Source: Margaritifera margaritifera (lineage: Eukaryota; Mollusca; Bivalvia; Unionida; Margaritiferidae). Taken from it: a stretch of 64,000 nt of DNA. Position numbers and translations under genes: made by a program. Every line of letters begins with the position of its first letter. Positions within the stretch are counted from its first letter, which is position 1. Under the pieces are notes generated by a model. That model did not search any database and was not told the DNA's origin. It worked only from the letters and a program-made list of their open reading frames with translations. Location of the stretch: NCBI GenBank assembly GCA_029931535.1, contig JAQPZY010001684.1, forward strand, positions 3,923,501-3,987,500, given 5' to 3'. Shown here piece after piece: positions 51,178 through 62,593 of the stretch.

Positions 51178-51387
51178 CTTTCCTTTTCCCTGCCAAATAG
51201 TTGAGGAGATACGACTTGCCAGTCCTGTAGGGTCCTGTTATGGCGACGACATTAAGCGGAAGTTCAATTTCTTTTAACTGATTCATCACCATAGGGCATA
51301 CCTTTAACTTTCCATCAGAACCATTCTCAATCAGACAACACGGTTGTTGAAAAACACATGGATTGGTTGTCCTCGTATTCCGTGAAG
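51178..51387 (-). CDS. GBP exon 2: P-loop
   Basis: Phase 1 in and out; acceptor GATTTCTTCAG, donor GAAAG|GTAAAT. It encodes the N-terminal CCLIENGSDGKLKVCP strand and VVAITGPYRTGKSYLLNYLA, with the P-loop GPYRTGKS (about residues 64-71). The Arg of YRTGKS matches the GBP arginine finger (Arg48 in human GBP1). Strong family match. Confidence 0.95.
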
Positions 51388-52935
51388 CTGAAGAAATCAA
51401 TGCAGAATTAGGAGTGAAGCCCTTCTAATGATATATACGGTCGGAACCAATGAAAAAATTGTCACAACCTTGTTTCTATACTATTTTAGGAATCAAACAT
51501 GATGTGCTATCTATTGTCCCGATCATTAGGAATGTAAAATTTTTGAGGTTATAATCGGTTGTTATAACTCCTAGAATATTAAACAAACCAAAATTAAAGG
51601 TGATGTCCAATAACTTAGGTAACCATGGGAATATTGTTATTGCTTCCGAACAGTTTTACTCGATATCATGAAATTAATGTTTAAAGTTTGTTGAATGATG
51701 CACGAAGTAGCCAATGCTTAGTAGCATACGTTGCATGGTGAAAGGCGTTTATTTTTATACCGTTCTCGTCTATAAAATTGCGCTAGTAGCATTGTTGGAC
51801 GAGGTGTATTAATATGACCGTATCCATACATCATTATCGAATTTCACCCCGCAGTGATACCCCAGTTTGTTGTTATACCTAAGCTTTTACCGGGACCACA
51901 CCCAAAACATGCGTGCCGCATCGTGTGGATATCGACTGAAATCATGTAATCTTGCTACGTTCTGCAGTCGCACAGAAGAGACACATTTTCCGAGTAGAGA
52001 AATAAGACGTGTTTTATTGCCGTAATGGCGACGCACGCAAAGTGGATTTTCAGCTTGTATGGTCCACTGTAGCCTGTGCATCAATCAAAATACGGTTCAG
52101 AATATGTGTAATTTCACGTGTTTACCTACCAAACACCTGGTAGTTGCTTTATTTCTCAGAAGTGACATATAAACTGCTTAATGATTTGCAAAATGGTTAT
52201 TTCTCAATAGATCATCGAAGTTGGCCCTCTTGCGAGGTGCTCGTGTACATAGGCTATTTTACATTCGCTGATCGGGAGCGCGCGCCGTCCAGGAACAGGA
52301 TGTAAGTAAAACCAATGTACTGGATAGGCGACTTCACTACGGAAACTGTACATTACACCTTAAAATTGTATTTTGTTTCTTCACTTTCATGTAAGAATAG
52401 CGATCATATATGGGGTTTTTTTTCCCCTAATATCAACGTTTCACTAACCTTTTCGGACTTCATCGACCCCTAGCTAACGTTGATACATGAAACAACACGT
52501 ATGATCCCCATAATAATAACCGGAGAATGTACAAACTAAATCGAACTCAACTTTGGGCCGTCTGTACAATTTCCTTTCCACAGTAGAAACCTTTTTAAGA
52601 AATTAGGAACGAATTTCTTGAGAATTTCAAGACTACGAGTACATTCTGAATCGAACACGCGGTATTTACTTATGAAATTATGGGCAGCATCCGAAAACCC
52701 AGAATTTGGTACCGGTATGATGTAAACAAAGGGATCTACAACGTAAAGGAACTGATCTCTGTCTAGGTAAGAAAATATAAATAAGATGCAGAGAGAGGAA
52801 ATATATGTTTCACCATGCGACGAAATTAGTGATTATAATTGATATCCACAAAAAACATAACATGTTCTTCTTCTGTTCAGTCGATTGAGCACAATATTCA
52901 CAAAGTTTTGGCTATATTTCGAAAGTATAACTTAC
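51388..52935. other. GBP intron 1
   Basis: No gene or repeat family recognised. A 65-codon frame at 51,887-52,084 (minus) lies in somewhat GC-richer sequence but has no known motif. Confidence 0.6.
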
Positions 52936-52976
52936 CTGCTCCTTTCAAGCGTTTTCTGCTGCCTCGATGCATGCCT
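52936..52976 (-). CDS. GBP exon 1: probable start codon
   Basis: Small exon between a strong acceptor (eight T then CAG) and a strong donor (GCAG|GTAAGT). An ATG at 52,972-52,970 opens MHRGSRKRLKGA and leaves one base, matching the phase-1 start of E2. The presence of an acceptor implies an upstream 5' UTR exon. The basic N-terminus is short and not a signal peptide, consistent with a cytosolic GTPase. Confidence 0.7.
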
Positions 52977-53220
52977 CTGAAAAAAAAAGCTGCTCATATG
53001 TTATGATCGGAGCAAGATATATTCTTCATAGTCCCATTCACATTGAAGATTACAATAAAAATAGCACTATCAAAACTTGGAGCATGTTGATTGTTATTTC
53101 TTACCTCATCATCATCTTTATTTCCTTCCGTAGAAGATTGCATGATATAACAATAAATCATCTGAATACAATCAATAAATAAGTACCAGAATAAAGAAAT
53201 GAATACAAAACAAACAAACA

Positions 53221-53262
53221 CGAAAAAAAAATAAAAAAAAAAAAAAAAAAAAAAAAAAAATA
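53221..53262. repeat. Poly(A) tract on plus strand
   Basis: Nearly pure A with one T. It lies just beyond the 3' end of the LINE, but in that element's orientation it reads as T, so it is not a normal poly(A) tail. Confidence 0.9.
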
Positions 53263-53452
53263 AGCAAACTGTGAATCCGGGGCGCCGTAGAACCAACATC
53301 AATTACTTCGTACATACAATAATGTCAAGAGATCTATAGTGTGAGTATCATAACATTGTTCGTCTATGATATAAAATAGAATACTAGAACATAGATTCTT
53401 ATATCCATCATTAAAGTGTTCCTCAGCTGCATAAGTTGCAAGTTTAAGTACC

Positions 53453-56400
53453 TTATTTGCAGAAGATAGCTGCACACTGCATGACAAAGTATGCTGCATA
53501 CAGGGCGAATAACTTGGAGTTTTCTTTGTCGATTACACCTGCTGGTAACCTTTTACCTAGAAGATATTGCAGTAGCAGCTCATCTTCTGCATTAAATAAC
53601 GTAATATGCAGGCTCAGTGGAAATTTATCAGTAAGGAAATCACAGAAAGAGTTTCTGAAATCCGACATATAAGGACAAGCAACACAACAATGAAGTATCA
53701 AGTCTGTATAAACATTCCCACATCGAATACACATATCGAGCTGTGTTTGAGGAACAGCAGCCCATAGTTTAGCTACATATGTAAATACCTTAGTGTGCTG
53801 TCTGGTTTTAGCAGACTGCCATACTGAGGCAGGTCGCAAGGATTCGTGTATCGAAGAGAATCTATCAAAATCTGCTTGATTAGACATACGAACTCTCCAG
53901 AGGCTATTTTCAAGACCAGCAATTTTTGACCTTACAATTTCTTTCCAATTTTGTTTATCTGGAATTTCGGAATGCTGCAAATAATCAGTTAGATACTCAA
54001 GCAAGTCAAACTTCTTTAACGTATAATATAGATTTGAAATTAACCCGTAGCTTGACATGCATCCGCTCAAAATGAAGTGAAATAACGCAACGTTAAACAC
54101 ACGTTTAGTATGTACGTTATTAGGCATCAAACACAATCTGTGTAAAAACATCAATTTTCTTCTATCAATTTCGGACTGAGCTGATGTCCATCCTAACATT
54201 CCCAGAGCGATGTTTGATCTTGTATGTGTTGGGAAGCCTTGTAAATGTTTGGCAACATACCTCAGAGTTTTATCCAATGAAGAGAGGTCACTTTTTGAAA
54301 TATTAAACCATAATTCACTTCCATAAAACATTGAAGGAAAAATTACCTTTTTGATCACATTTGCAGCAACCAAAGGATTTAAACCATTAGGTTTAATGCC
54401 AATACCAAACAGACCGTGAAAAGATTTTTTCCCTTTCTTGCATGCATCGAGTATTGCGTCATGCGACGTCAGCTTTGAGTTAATCCGGTGTCCCAGGTGT
54501 GTTGCCGAATCAGTAACCGGCAAACATGACGGCCCAAGATACCATTTCATATTGACATAATTCTTGTATTGGGGACCGAAAATGATAATGTATGACTTTG
54601 TGACACTAAGCTCAAATCGCCACTTATTGCTGTAGGCGTATGCTATATCTAACAGCTTTTGTAGATTGCTAGGATATATAGCCAAAAGTGAAATGTCATC
54701 AGCTAGGGTTGGATTTCCCACAGCTAAGGATCCAATCTTGGCTCCAAATCCACTATTCTCTAACTGGAGCAGCAAGTCATTTATAAATATTGTGTACATC
54801 AAGGTTGATAAAACACCTCCTTGTCTCACTCCTTGGCCAATTGAGAACCAGTCTGAAAATTGCCCATTGACAAGGACTTTGCTCTGTAAATTTATATACA
54901 TGTTAAAAAATATCAAAAGGGATTTACCCGTAATTCCCAACATGAATAATTTAAAAAGTAACCCTTTGTGCCACACGGTATCAAATGCCTTTTTTGTATC
55001 AAGAAAAGCAGCAAAAACCCGTGAACCCATGTTTACATTATATTGTACTGATTGCAACAGCGAAAAACTCGCTGTTGTGCAGCCTAAACCTTTTTGGTAA
55101 CCATGTTGTTGTGAACTGGGTATATTAGAATTAAAATCTTTGAGCCAAGTTACCAAACGTTCATGAATAATTTTCTCAAAAGTTTTGTAGATAACAGGCA
55201 GTAAAGTAACAGGCCTGTAACTTTCGAGGGAGTTCTTTGATTTTCTGTTACCTTTGTACAGTGGTATTACTAACCCTTTTTTGCAGTCTACAGGTATGTA
55301 AGATTGATCAATCATCTGAGTAAATAAAATTGTCATACACTCTATGAGGTAATCGCTGCCATAGATCAAATGTTCATTGCAAATTCGATCATGGCCTGAT
55401 GCTTTTGATTTCTTTAGACTATTAATGCTTTCTCTTACTTCATTTACACTGATACTGGTCTGTAAGGCCTCGATATGGCTTGCTCCATCTTGTAGAGCAC
55501 GATTTAATTCTCTCTCTATAAATTCATAAAAGTTTTCGTCAAAACTATGGCTAAAATTTGGCGTGTGAATGTCCTCATAGTATCTGGCAAAGCCATTTGC
55601 AATGGAAGCATCATCACGGACACAAACTCCATCAGTTGATAGTTCCTGACAACAATTTATATTGTTCCCTCTCTTAACATTGATCACTTTCCAAAAGTGC
55701 CTTACATCGCATTCATGTGCTGTTTCAATTTCTTCATATACCTCACCCATATATTTTTCCACAGCTAGTTTTTTAAGGTTTCTAAATTCTCTCTTCTTAT
55801 CTTTATATTCTCTGTAAGAATTATATTGACCACCCCTCGGTCTTCCCTCATTTATCCAAATATACCTAGCTTGTCTTTGAAGTTTATGTGCTTCTTTGAG
55901 TTCATTTGACCAGTATGGTTTGGCATGATAATTGAATTTGGACTTTGGAAGCGTGATGTCGCTTGACTGCTGTATTGCATTAACAATGTGCCCGCAAAAT
56001 CTATCAACATTGTCCGAAATAGTATCTATATCAAAAGTTTTCAGGCGATGGTCCAGCTCAGTTTGATAATTTTTCAATGTATCAGCGTCTAATTTATTCC
56101 AAGCTATGTTATTTCTCTTTATAGACTGTCTGAAGTCTCTCCCACAGGTCACTGTACGAAGGGAAGTAAGGATAGGGAGGTGGTCAGATATCACGTGCTC
56201 TTCGTGATCTGAAACAATGTGCACACTCCGTAAGCTACCTATGCATTGATCCGACAGTACAAAATGATCAATCATCGTTCTTGCTGGGGTGAATGTATAA
56301 CGGGAACCAGTGCATATTATTAAATGTCCAGCACTCACTAGATTATTATATCGCAAGAACTCATGAAATACCCTGTCTTTGTAATCTCTGAAAGTGTCTG

Positions 56401-57022
56401 GTTCAGCTACTGCATTGAAATCCCCTGTAAAATACACGTTACCCAGCTGTGAGTACTGATCATACAGATTTTGAATCAACTCAATTTGCGCCCTGTAACA
56501 ATCTATGCCATACAGTAGGGTCGGCATATATACACAAAAAATATATACATTTTGCATATCTGGAAATTTGAATTCTATGCCAACAATTCTGTCACTTTTA
56601 ACGTCATCTATGAAGTTAGCATATCTCATGAGAGAGGTTTTGCAGAAGATTGCAACTCCTCCTTTACCACATTTTATTAACGTGCTATTAGAGGAAATAT
56701 CCTCTGCCTTAGCAATGCATTTATAATCAGAACGAATAGAATCGCAAAATGGAAGTATGTTCTGTAATAGTTTATGTTCAGTTATGCAAGCTACATCAAC
56801 ATTATATTTATCCAGCATTGCACTAAAGCTAAGAGCAGAGGACATAATTCCTCTAACATTCCAGCTCAGTATATTAAGATTCATATTAACTTGCAATATA
56901 GGCATCTTAATACTTATGCAGTGTGAAAGCATGACTAAAATGACAAAAATGACAAAACACATTAACTTACGACAGTATATAATGGCAGATTTATGAACAA
57001 TTGACTGTGTCGCCCTAGTCAT
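53453..57022 (-). CDS. LINE ORF2: endonuclease-reverse transcriptase
   Basis: An uninterrupted 1,189-codon frame. The N-terminal APE-like endonuclease begins around residue 47 with MNLNILSWNVRG, continues with CITEHK and GDFNAVAEPDTF, and ends with the SDHLPI His-containing motif near residue 280. The RT spans about residues 555-830: LYKGNRKSKNSLESYRPVTL, QQHGYQKGLG, catalytic FLDTKKAFDTVWH, QGVRQGGVLS and the catalytic LADDISLLA (Leu replacing the usual Tyr/Phe). A C-terminal Cys/His cluster (CIRCGN, LHCCVACPY) near residue 1125 may bind nucleic acid. The enzyme nicks target DNA and primes reverse transcription there. The lack of lesions suggests a young copy. The start ATG overlaps the ORF1 stop. 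Confidence 0.93.
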   Translation of the reverse strand: MTRATQSIVHKSAIIYCRKLMCFVIFVILVMLSHCISIKMPILQVNMNLNILSWNVRGIMSSALSFSAMLDKYNVDVACITEHKLLQNILPFCDSIRSDYKCIAKAEDISSNSTLIKCGKGGVAIFCKTSLMRYANFIDDVKSDRIVGIEFKFPDMQNVYIFCVYMPTLLYGIDCYRAQIELIQNLYDQYSQLGNVYFTGDFNAVAEPDTFRDYKDRVFHEFLRYNNLVSAGHLIICTGSRYTFTPARTMIDHFVLSDQCIGSLRSVHIVSDHEEHVISDHLPILTSLRTVTCGRDFRQSIKRNNIAWNKLDADTLKNYQTELDHRLKTFDIDTISDNVDRFCGHIVNAIQQSSDITLPKSKFNYHAKPYWSNELKEAHKLQRQARYIWINEGRPRGGQYNSYREYKDKKREFRNLKKLAVEKYMGEVYEEIETAHECDVRHFWKVINVKRGNNINCCQELSTDGVCVRDDASIANGFARYYEDIHTPNFSHSFDENFYEFIERELNRALQDGASHIEALQTSISVNEVRESINSLKKSKASGHDRICNEHLIYGSDYLIECMTILFTQMIDQSYIPVDCKKGLVIPLYKGNRKSKNSLESYRPVTLLPVIYKTFEKIIHERLVTWLKDFNSNIPSSQQHGYQKGLGCTTASFSLLQSVQYNVNMGSRVFAAFLDTKKAFDTVWHKGLLFKLFMLGITGKSLLIFFNMYINLQSKVLVNGQFSDWFSIGQGVRQGGVLSTLMYTIFINDLLLQLENSGFGAKIGSLAVGNPTLADDISLLAIYPSNLQKLLDIAYAYSNKWRFELSVTKSYIIIFGPQYKNYVNMKWYLGPSCLPVTDSATHLGHRINSKLTSHDAILDACKKGKKSFHGLFGIGIKPNGLNPLVAANVIKKVIFPSMFYGSELWFNISKSDLSSLDKTLRYVAKHLQGFPTHTRSNIALGMLGWTSAQSEIDRRKLMFLHRLCLMPNNVHTKRVFNVALFHFILSGCMSSYGLISNLYYTLKKFDLLEYLTDYLQHSEIPDKQNWKEIVRSKIAGLENSLWRVRMSNQADFDRFSSIHESLRPASVWQSAKTRQHTKVFTYVAKLWAAVPQTQLDMCIRCGNVYTDLILHCCVACPYMSDFRNSFCDFLTDKFPLSLHITLFNAEDELLLQYLLGKRLPAGVIDKENSKLFALYAAYFVMQCAAIFCK

Positions 57023-57940
57023 GGAATATCGCCTCCTGAACCTTCATTTGCCTCCTGATCGCGATTGTTCAACCTATCTCGCCAGGATTGATTCCCATAC
57101 CACCTCCTTACATAAACACCTTTTGGCCATGTTACATCATTTTCAACAGTGTAGCAGTCTGAATTATAAACAGTCAGCTTGGCCGATAGACAATTACGTC
57201 TACTGTGGATTAACTTTATTGATAACGGCTCTATATCGTATTCTTGCAAGAATTTACTGAGGCCTTCAGCAGTAGATTTGACGCCAATACCACCAACATA
57301 AAAGCGCCTTGTTCTACGTCTAACCACACCTTCAAATACAACGTTCTCATCATTGTCATAAACATCCCCATGTCCAGCAATAACATCTGAGTCGATTTCT
57401 AAACTTGGTTTACCAAACGATCTAGGTCTTTCTACCTGACCCCCAATGACGGTAGGTATCTTGCTAGGAGGGGTTTTCAAATCAATACCTTTTACATTAC
57501 TGTGTCTAGCCATCGGATGCCTACCATGCTCTATCCTGGTCGAAGTACCATGTTCTGAAAGCTGTTCGGTGTGGGCTAACGGTTTATTTTGATTCCGAAT
57601 AGGTGTGCGCGGCATTTATCGCATTAGGATGAACATTGGCATTAGAAATCTGTGTGATATTTCCAGCGAAGGGGGCGATATGTCTTCTATCGACAGTCTG
57701 TGAAATTATGTCCGAGCTTTTTGAGACCAGAGTTTGCAGAACACTGACCCTCGTCTTTTCCAAAGCTGCTTGGGCCGTTACACCGGATTGCGACTCCACT
57801 GCCGTTAAAACTGGGGAAGAGCCGTTAGCCTCAACCGACACTGGAGACACACAGTTGGACACGGAAGTTCTGTTCTGAGATGCACTTGATGGGCAGCGGT
57901 GTGTATCACAACCAGTGGAACGTTTGAGATCCCCAAACTA
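57019..57940 (-). pseudogene. LINE ORF1, 5'-incomplete with one frameshift
   Basis: Two overlapping frames. The upstream frame (57,940-57,584) begins without ATG just after a TAG and encodes a Ser/Thr/Ala-rich, probably unstructured N-terminus. The downstream frame (57,615-57,019) encodes a basic linker and then an RRM-like fold around RRRTRRFYVGGIGVKSTAEG and LIHSRRNCLSAKLTVYN, ending in YVRRWYGN and a TGA at 57,021-57,019. A single indel in the 57,584-57,615 overlap would account for the break. ORF1 proteins of such LINEs coat the RNA in the transposition particle. No CCHC knuckle is seen. Confidence 0.75.
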
Positions 57941-58446
57941 TAACATCATGGTTAATACTAAACTTGGCACCCTAGTGTAACTCTTGTTCACTATGTTTAT
58001 GCTAAGCGCGCACTAGGTTGTTTACCTTGAAGTACACTATAGTTTACTACCTAGTCTAAACATAATAAACTTATTAATTATAACAATACGCGAGTTTCTG
58101 TGTAGTTAGTTCATTCATTTGTTCGTTGTTTCTTTTTTCATTCATTCATTGATTTATTCAATTGTTTGTTTATTAGTTACATATTATTTATATAATTTTA
58201 CATCAAATATCAGACATAAAGCAAAAATTAAATGTGGCGTTATCCTTAGCCCACTCTAGCTTCGCAGTGGGGGATGTTACCAAATCGCCATTATGACCGT
58301 ATTAAAGACCTGTTTGAGCCTTGAGTCAGGACGAAGTGGTCCACCTATGTGTAACTGACCAAACTCCCTGTCGTCATTAGTATCAGTCAGCTGTATATTA
58401 GATTTTAGAATTTCAAACAAGCTTGTTGTTTTCGGAAAGAACGATC

Positions 58447-58449
<3 letters not shown>
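57941..58449. other. Noncoding
   Basis: Contains a ttcattcattcattt-like tract near 58,140; no gene recognised. Confidence 0.5.

Positions 58450-58495
<46 letters not shown>
58450..58495. repeat. (GT)n microsatellite
   Basis: About 22 GT units. Confidence 0.95.
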
Positions 58496-58502
<7 letters not shown>

Positions 58503-58604
58503 TTGTTACATCTAGCAGATGTTAATTATAGGTGGAGATAAATTGGCAGATGGTCAGCAAGTGAAGTCAGATTTAAGATAATTATTCTGCAAGAAAATAT
58601 TTAA

Positions 58605-60270
58605 AATAAGTTATTTTTGAAAAGCAAACCCTTTGAAAATAACTTCGCTGAGTAAAGCTCTGAGATCTTTAAATTAACTGAAGTAATGTTTAAAGAAGGG
58701 ATTAGAACTATGTTGCATGAAAAAGTAGCTAACTGATTTTGAATTAAACTTAAAATGTCAAAATCATACAGTAGATCCCTGTCCATATTGCAAAAAAGGA
58801 AGAATTTTTCTTAATGAAGTTTAAAATTTTGTCTCAAAAAATCATGTTAGAATCCCAATCAGCTGGCTGAAGTTTCAATTTTCCTTGTGGTAAACAGGTC
58901 AAGTGCACATACATATAAAACTTATATCAACAGACAAGGAACAAAAGCAAAATAAGTGAAATAAGTTATTTTTTGAAAAGCAGACCCTTTGAAAATAACT
59001 TGTTTAAGTAAAGATCTAAGATCTTTAAATGAACTGAAGCAATATATGAAGAAGCGATAAGCAATTAGAACTATGTTGCATGAAAAGGAGGCAATTTATT
59101 TTAATTAAATATAAAATTTCAAAATCATACGTTAGAACCCTGGCCGTGTTGCAACAAAAAGGACTTTATTTTTTAATGAAATATAACATTTATCTCAAAA
59201 TCAGGTTAGAATCCTGAGCAGGTGATTTAAGTGCAGACTAGTATTTTTCTTTTCTTTTTAAACTTTCGGTTAAGTATACATATAAAATGCATCGTAACAA
59301 ACAGAAGAAAAAAAAAGTAACTGAAATAAGTTATTTTTGAAAACCCTTTGAAAAAATTTGATTGACTGCAGCTCTGAGATTTTTTAATTAATGGAAGTAA
59401 TGTTTGAAGATAGGATTAGAACTATGTTGCATGAAAAAGTAGGAAATTCATTTTAATTAAATTTAAAAGTTCAAAATCATCCGTTAGATTAGAACATTGT
59501 TGTAACAAAAAGTTCAAAATCATACATTAGAACCCTGGCTGTGTTGCAACAAAAAAGAAGTTATTTTTATGAAGTGTAAAATTTATGTCAAAATCAGGTT
59601 AAAACCCTTAAAAACCTGATTGAAATGCAGACTGGTATGTTTTATTTTTTTTTTAAATTTGTGCAATATGTGCAAGTAGAATGCATCTTAACAGACTGAG
59701 AAAAAAAGAAATTAACTCAAAATAGCTATATTTTGAAAAGCAGTTCCTTTGAAAATATCTTGGTTGAGCAAAGATCTGACATCTTAAAATAAATTCAAGT
59801 AATGTTTGAAGAAGGGGATTCGAATTATGTTGCATGAGAAAAGAGGTAATTTATTTTCTTTAAATTCAAAATCATACAAGAAAACCCTGGCCGTGTTGCA
59901 TCAAAAAAGAAGTTATTTTTTTATGATATTTAAAAGTTGTCTCAAAATCATGTTAGAACTCCAATTAGCTGATCGACATGCAGATTGATCTTTTTCTCTA
60001 TTTAATTAGGGTAAAGTTTACATGTATTGATGTGAAATGCATCTTAACAGACTGCAAACAAAAGAAGAATAACTGAAATAAGCTTTTTCTGAAAAGCAGA
60101 CCCTTTGAAAATAACTTGGTTCAGTAAAGCTCTGAGATCTATAAAGGAATTTAAGTAATGTTTGAAGAAGGGAATAGAGATTAGAACTATGTTGCATGAA
60201 AAAGGAGGTAATATATATTCATTAAATTTAAAATTGCAAAATTAAACATTGGAACCCTAGCCGTATTGCA
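58605..60270. repeat. ~360-bp tandem satellite, about five copies
   Basis: The marker gttgcatga occurs at 58,712, 59,074, 59,425, 59,829 and 60,191 (spacings about 362, 351, 404, 362). Units share, in order, aaataagttatttttgaaaagc, ccctttgaaaataactt, gtaaagctctgagatcttta, gaagggattagaactatgtt, a caaaatcatacrttagaaccctg segment and gtctcaaaatcatgttagaa. The longer third unit has an internal 40-bp duplication. Confidence 0.9.
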
Positions 60271-61286
60271 ATATTAGAGACAGGGTGGTAGTGTTGATCA
60301 AACTTGCACAAAGTTTTTTTAAAAAACGTTGTCTGCATTTGCGACCCCCCCCCCCCCCTGCATGGTGGTTCTGCTATGTTTGCTATGATTTTTTTTTCAA
60401 GCTATTTGGGAGCCGAAAAATTTTTGGGCAAAAGAATCACCAAACCCTACCCTACGAAATTAAACGATTGGCCCCTTACTCGATAATGACTAATTTCGAT
60501 ATGGTGTTTGCAGTATGTAAAAAATAAATATAAAATATACCCCCCTCGCCGCAACTGAGTTTCATGAACAGATAAAGTCAAACTCCGTTAACAGGTCACC
60601 CGGGATGCCTTAAATTGAGTTTTGCTGAGCTTGAGTCTATTTACAGATGATTCCATCCCAGAATGACAGCTACAATTTACCTTTTCCCTTCAACTATGAA
60701 ATCTCTCGTCTACTCGAACTAACGAAATAATAACGTTGTATATATGCAGTAGATGTTGCCGCTGATTACAAAATAACCAAAAAAAAGATGGCTTAAACAT
60801 TTTAGTTCAAGGCAGCATATGTAACTAATTTTATTTCTTCAACACACGTTATCATCCATTTACCAGTTTACCTAACTTCAAACGAATTGATTTTGTCTAT
60901 TTTAGTTATGCAAATTAGCCTAATGGGCTATTCCAGAGGGGTGGTCGGTGGACTCGTTATCTAGTAATACAAAGCCAACGGCTTCAGTATTGTCGGTCTA
61001 CACGCTCGAATGACCTCACACAACTATTATTTAAAGTAAGTTCTTGTCAGTCAATTAAATAATCTACGCAATGGTGGTTGTTAAATTGGCAACATACTGA
61101 CATTAATCTGCTGACGCGCTGTTAAACACTAATACGAACGTATACACTGTTTATTGCTATCTTTACCATTTAATAGCCTATGTGATAATTATATGTAAAA
61201 TTGCCACGTGGTATTCTTTTCCATGAGCATTATTCACGATTGTTAACTATGTATACACATGACGTGCATCCATCGTGGCGCCAATA

Positions 61287-61289
<3 letters not shown>
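60271..61289. other. Noncoding
   Basis: Contains a run of about 14 C at 60,345-60,358. No gene recognised. Confidence 0.5.

Positions 61290-61360
<71 letters not shown>
61290..61360. repeat. (CT)n microsatellite
   Basis: About 35 CT units. Confidence 0.95.
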
Positions 61361-61361
<1 letters not shown>

Positions 61362-62401
61362 TGTGAAATTTACGCTAGACACCTGCCCGTGTGTAATATC
61401 CAACCATTAAGATCGATATTTAAGGGGCAGACAAATCATTTGTAGTATTGCCAAACCAAGGTAAGATTGTCAGAGTTGTCGTAGCTATGTATGGTACTTT
61501 GCAGAATAAGTTCGTAAATAACGTATACACGTTATGTTTAGACCCCTGTACACAAAAAGCCACGTCCGCCATAAGAAATCTCGAGTAGGAACGGTTGATA
61601 TGGAAAATAGGAATGCTGAAGCGCTTGGGAAAAATATATATTACTGCCGGAAAATTCTGAGCTATTCTTAAAATCGTATTTAACATCGCCGATTTTAACA
61701 ATAAAAATACGCAAAATAATGACCCAAAAAGTGCGCTAAATTTGTATCCATTGCTTCTTATTCCCGTAAATCGCTCTCTGGTGAGAAATAGCAATTATAC
61801 TCGTGTGTCATGTGGTCCAAGTGGCATAAACAACGCGGGAAATATGAAAAGCAGACAGAGTTAAGCTGATTTTGAAAGGCTATAAATAACGTGACAAAAT
61901 TATTGTTAACGTCACTTGAGGTCTGTTGAAACAATGTGAAGAAGTTATTTTGAAAATCACTTGTTCAAGTTAGACAGCTGACTGTTCATATCTAATAAAC
62001 ATTACGAAAAAATAATACAATCCAAATAGAACAAACGCAATAATAATGGGAACAAAACAAATCACCTTGTGATTTCATAAATTATATGGTTTCAGATTTT
62101 GTGGAATAAGTTGGCGTCATGCAGGAACTGTTCTTCATAGTGTCAACTTACGCACACTTACAATAGCACCATAGATGTTTTGGTACATGAGCTTATTTAC
62201 GAACTCCGTCATGTACTTCTGTCTAACACATTTATGAACTATATGGAACCACCAGGCTGCCACCTTGCGGTACGAAGTAACAATTAACAATTAACAAATG
62301 ATGAAGGAAGGAATAATCATGATGCGGTCGTTCTTTGATTCTGGAAAGGGGTAAGGATCTGTCTGGCATGCATAAAATAACTACAATTACGTCTGATTGC
62401 A
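61361..62401. other. Noncoding
   Basis: A 124-codon minus-strand frame (61,420-61,794) has no recognisable motif or splice context. Confidence 0.4.
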
Positions 62402-62593
62402 CTAACCCTCCGAGTATGAAGCGTTCATACACAGCCTAGTAATGTTTTCTTCATTGTCATTTTGCAAGATAATGGGGGTCTCAATTGTCCATGATGTCCC
62501 ATTGTCTGCAGTTTCCTTGTTTTGGTCAATAGTTATGTGTGTCCTTAGTTTGAATTGATAGTACAGACTATTTGCATAAAGTTGTGCGTCCAT
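62402..62593 (-). CDS. Unrecognised small open frame, possible exon
   Basis: 63 codons beginning with ATG and ending in a TAG. The composition is protein-like (FKLRTHITIDQNKETADNG, then WTIETPIILQNDNEENI and a Cys), suggestive of an extracellular beta-rich segment. I do not recognise a family, and flanking splice signals are weak. It could equally be chance. Confidence 0.2.
   Translation of the reverse strand: MDAQLYANSLYYQFKLRTHITIDQNKETADNGTSWTIETPIILQNDNEENITRLCMNASYSEG

Larger units (their letters stand above)
53263..57940 (-). mobile_element. Non-LTR retrotransposon (LINE), ORF2 intact
   Basis: Minus-oriented LINE with ORF1 (partial), ORF2 (complete) and about 190 bp of 3' UTR. ORF1 and ORF2 overlap by ATGA at 57,022-57,019. 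An APE-type endonuclease N-terminal to RT and no RNase H place it in the Jockey/CR1-like assemblage; the exact clade cannot be fixed by eye. It lies directly upstream of the GBP first exon, in the same orientation. The 5' end is truncated or decayed around 57,940, where a TAG precedes the ORF1 frame. Confidence 0.9.

Noticed and set aside
53105..53143. Possible first GBP coding exon reading MQSSTEGNKDDDE before a good donor (GAG|GTAAGA)
   Set aside because: It ends in phase 0, while the 41-bp exon E1 must receive phase 2 to keep the GTPase frame. It could be a 5' UTR exon with an upstream ATG, but not in-frame coding.
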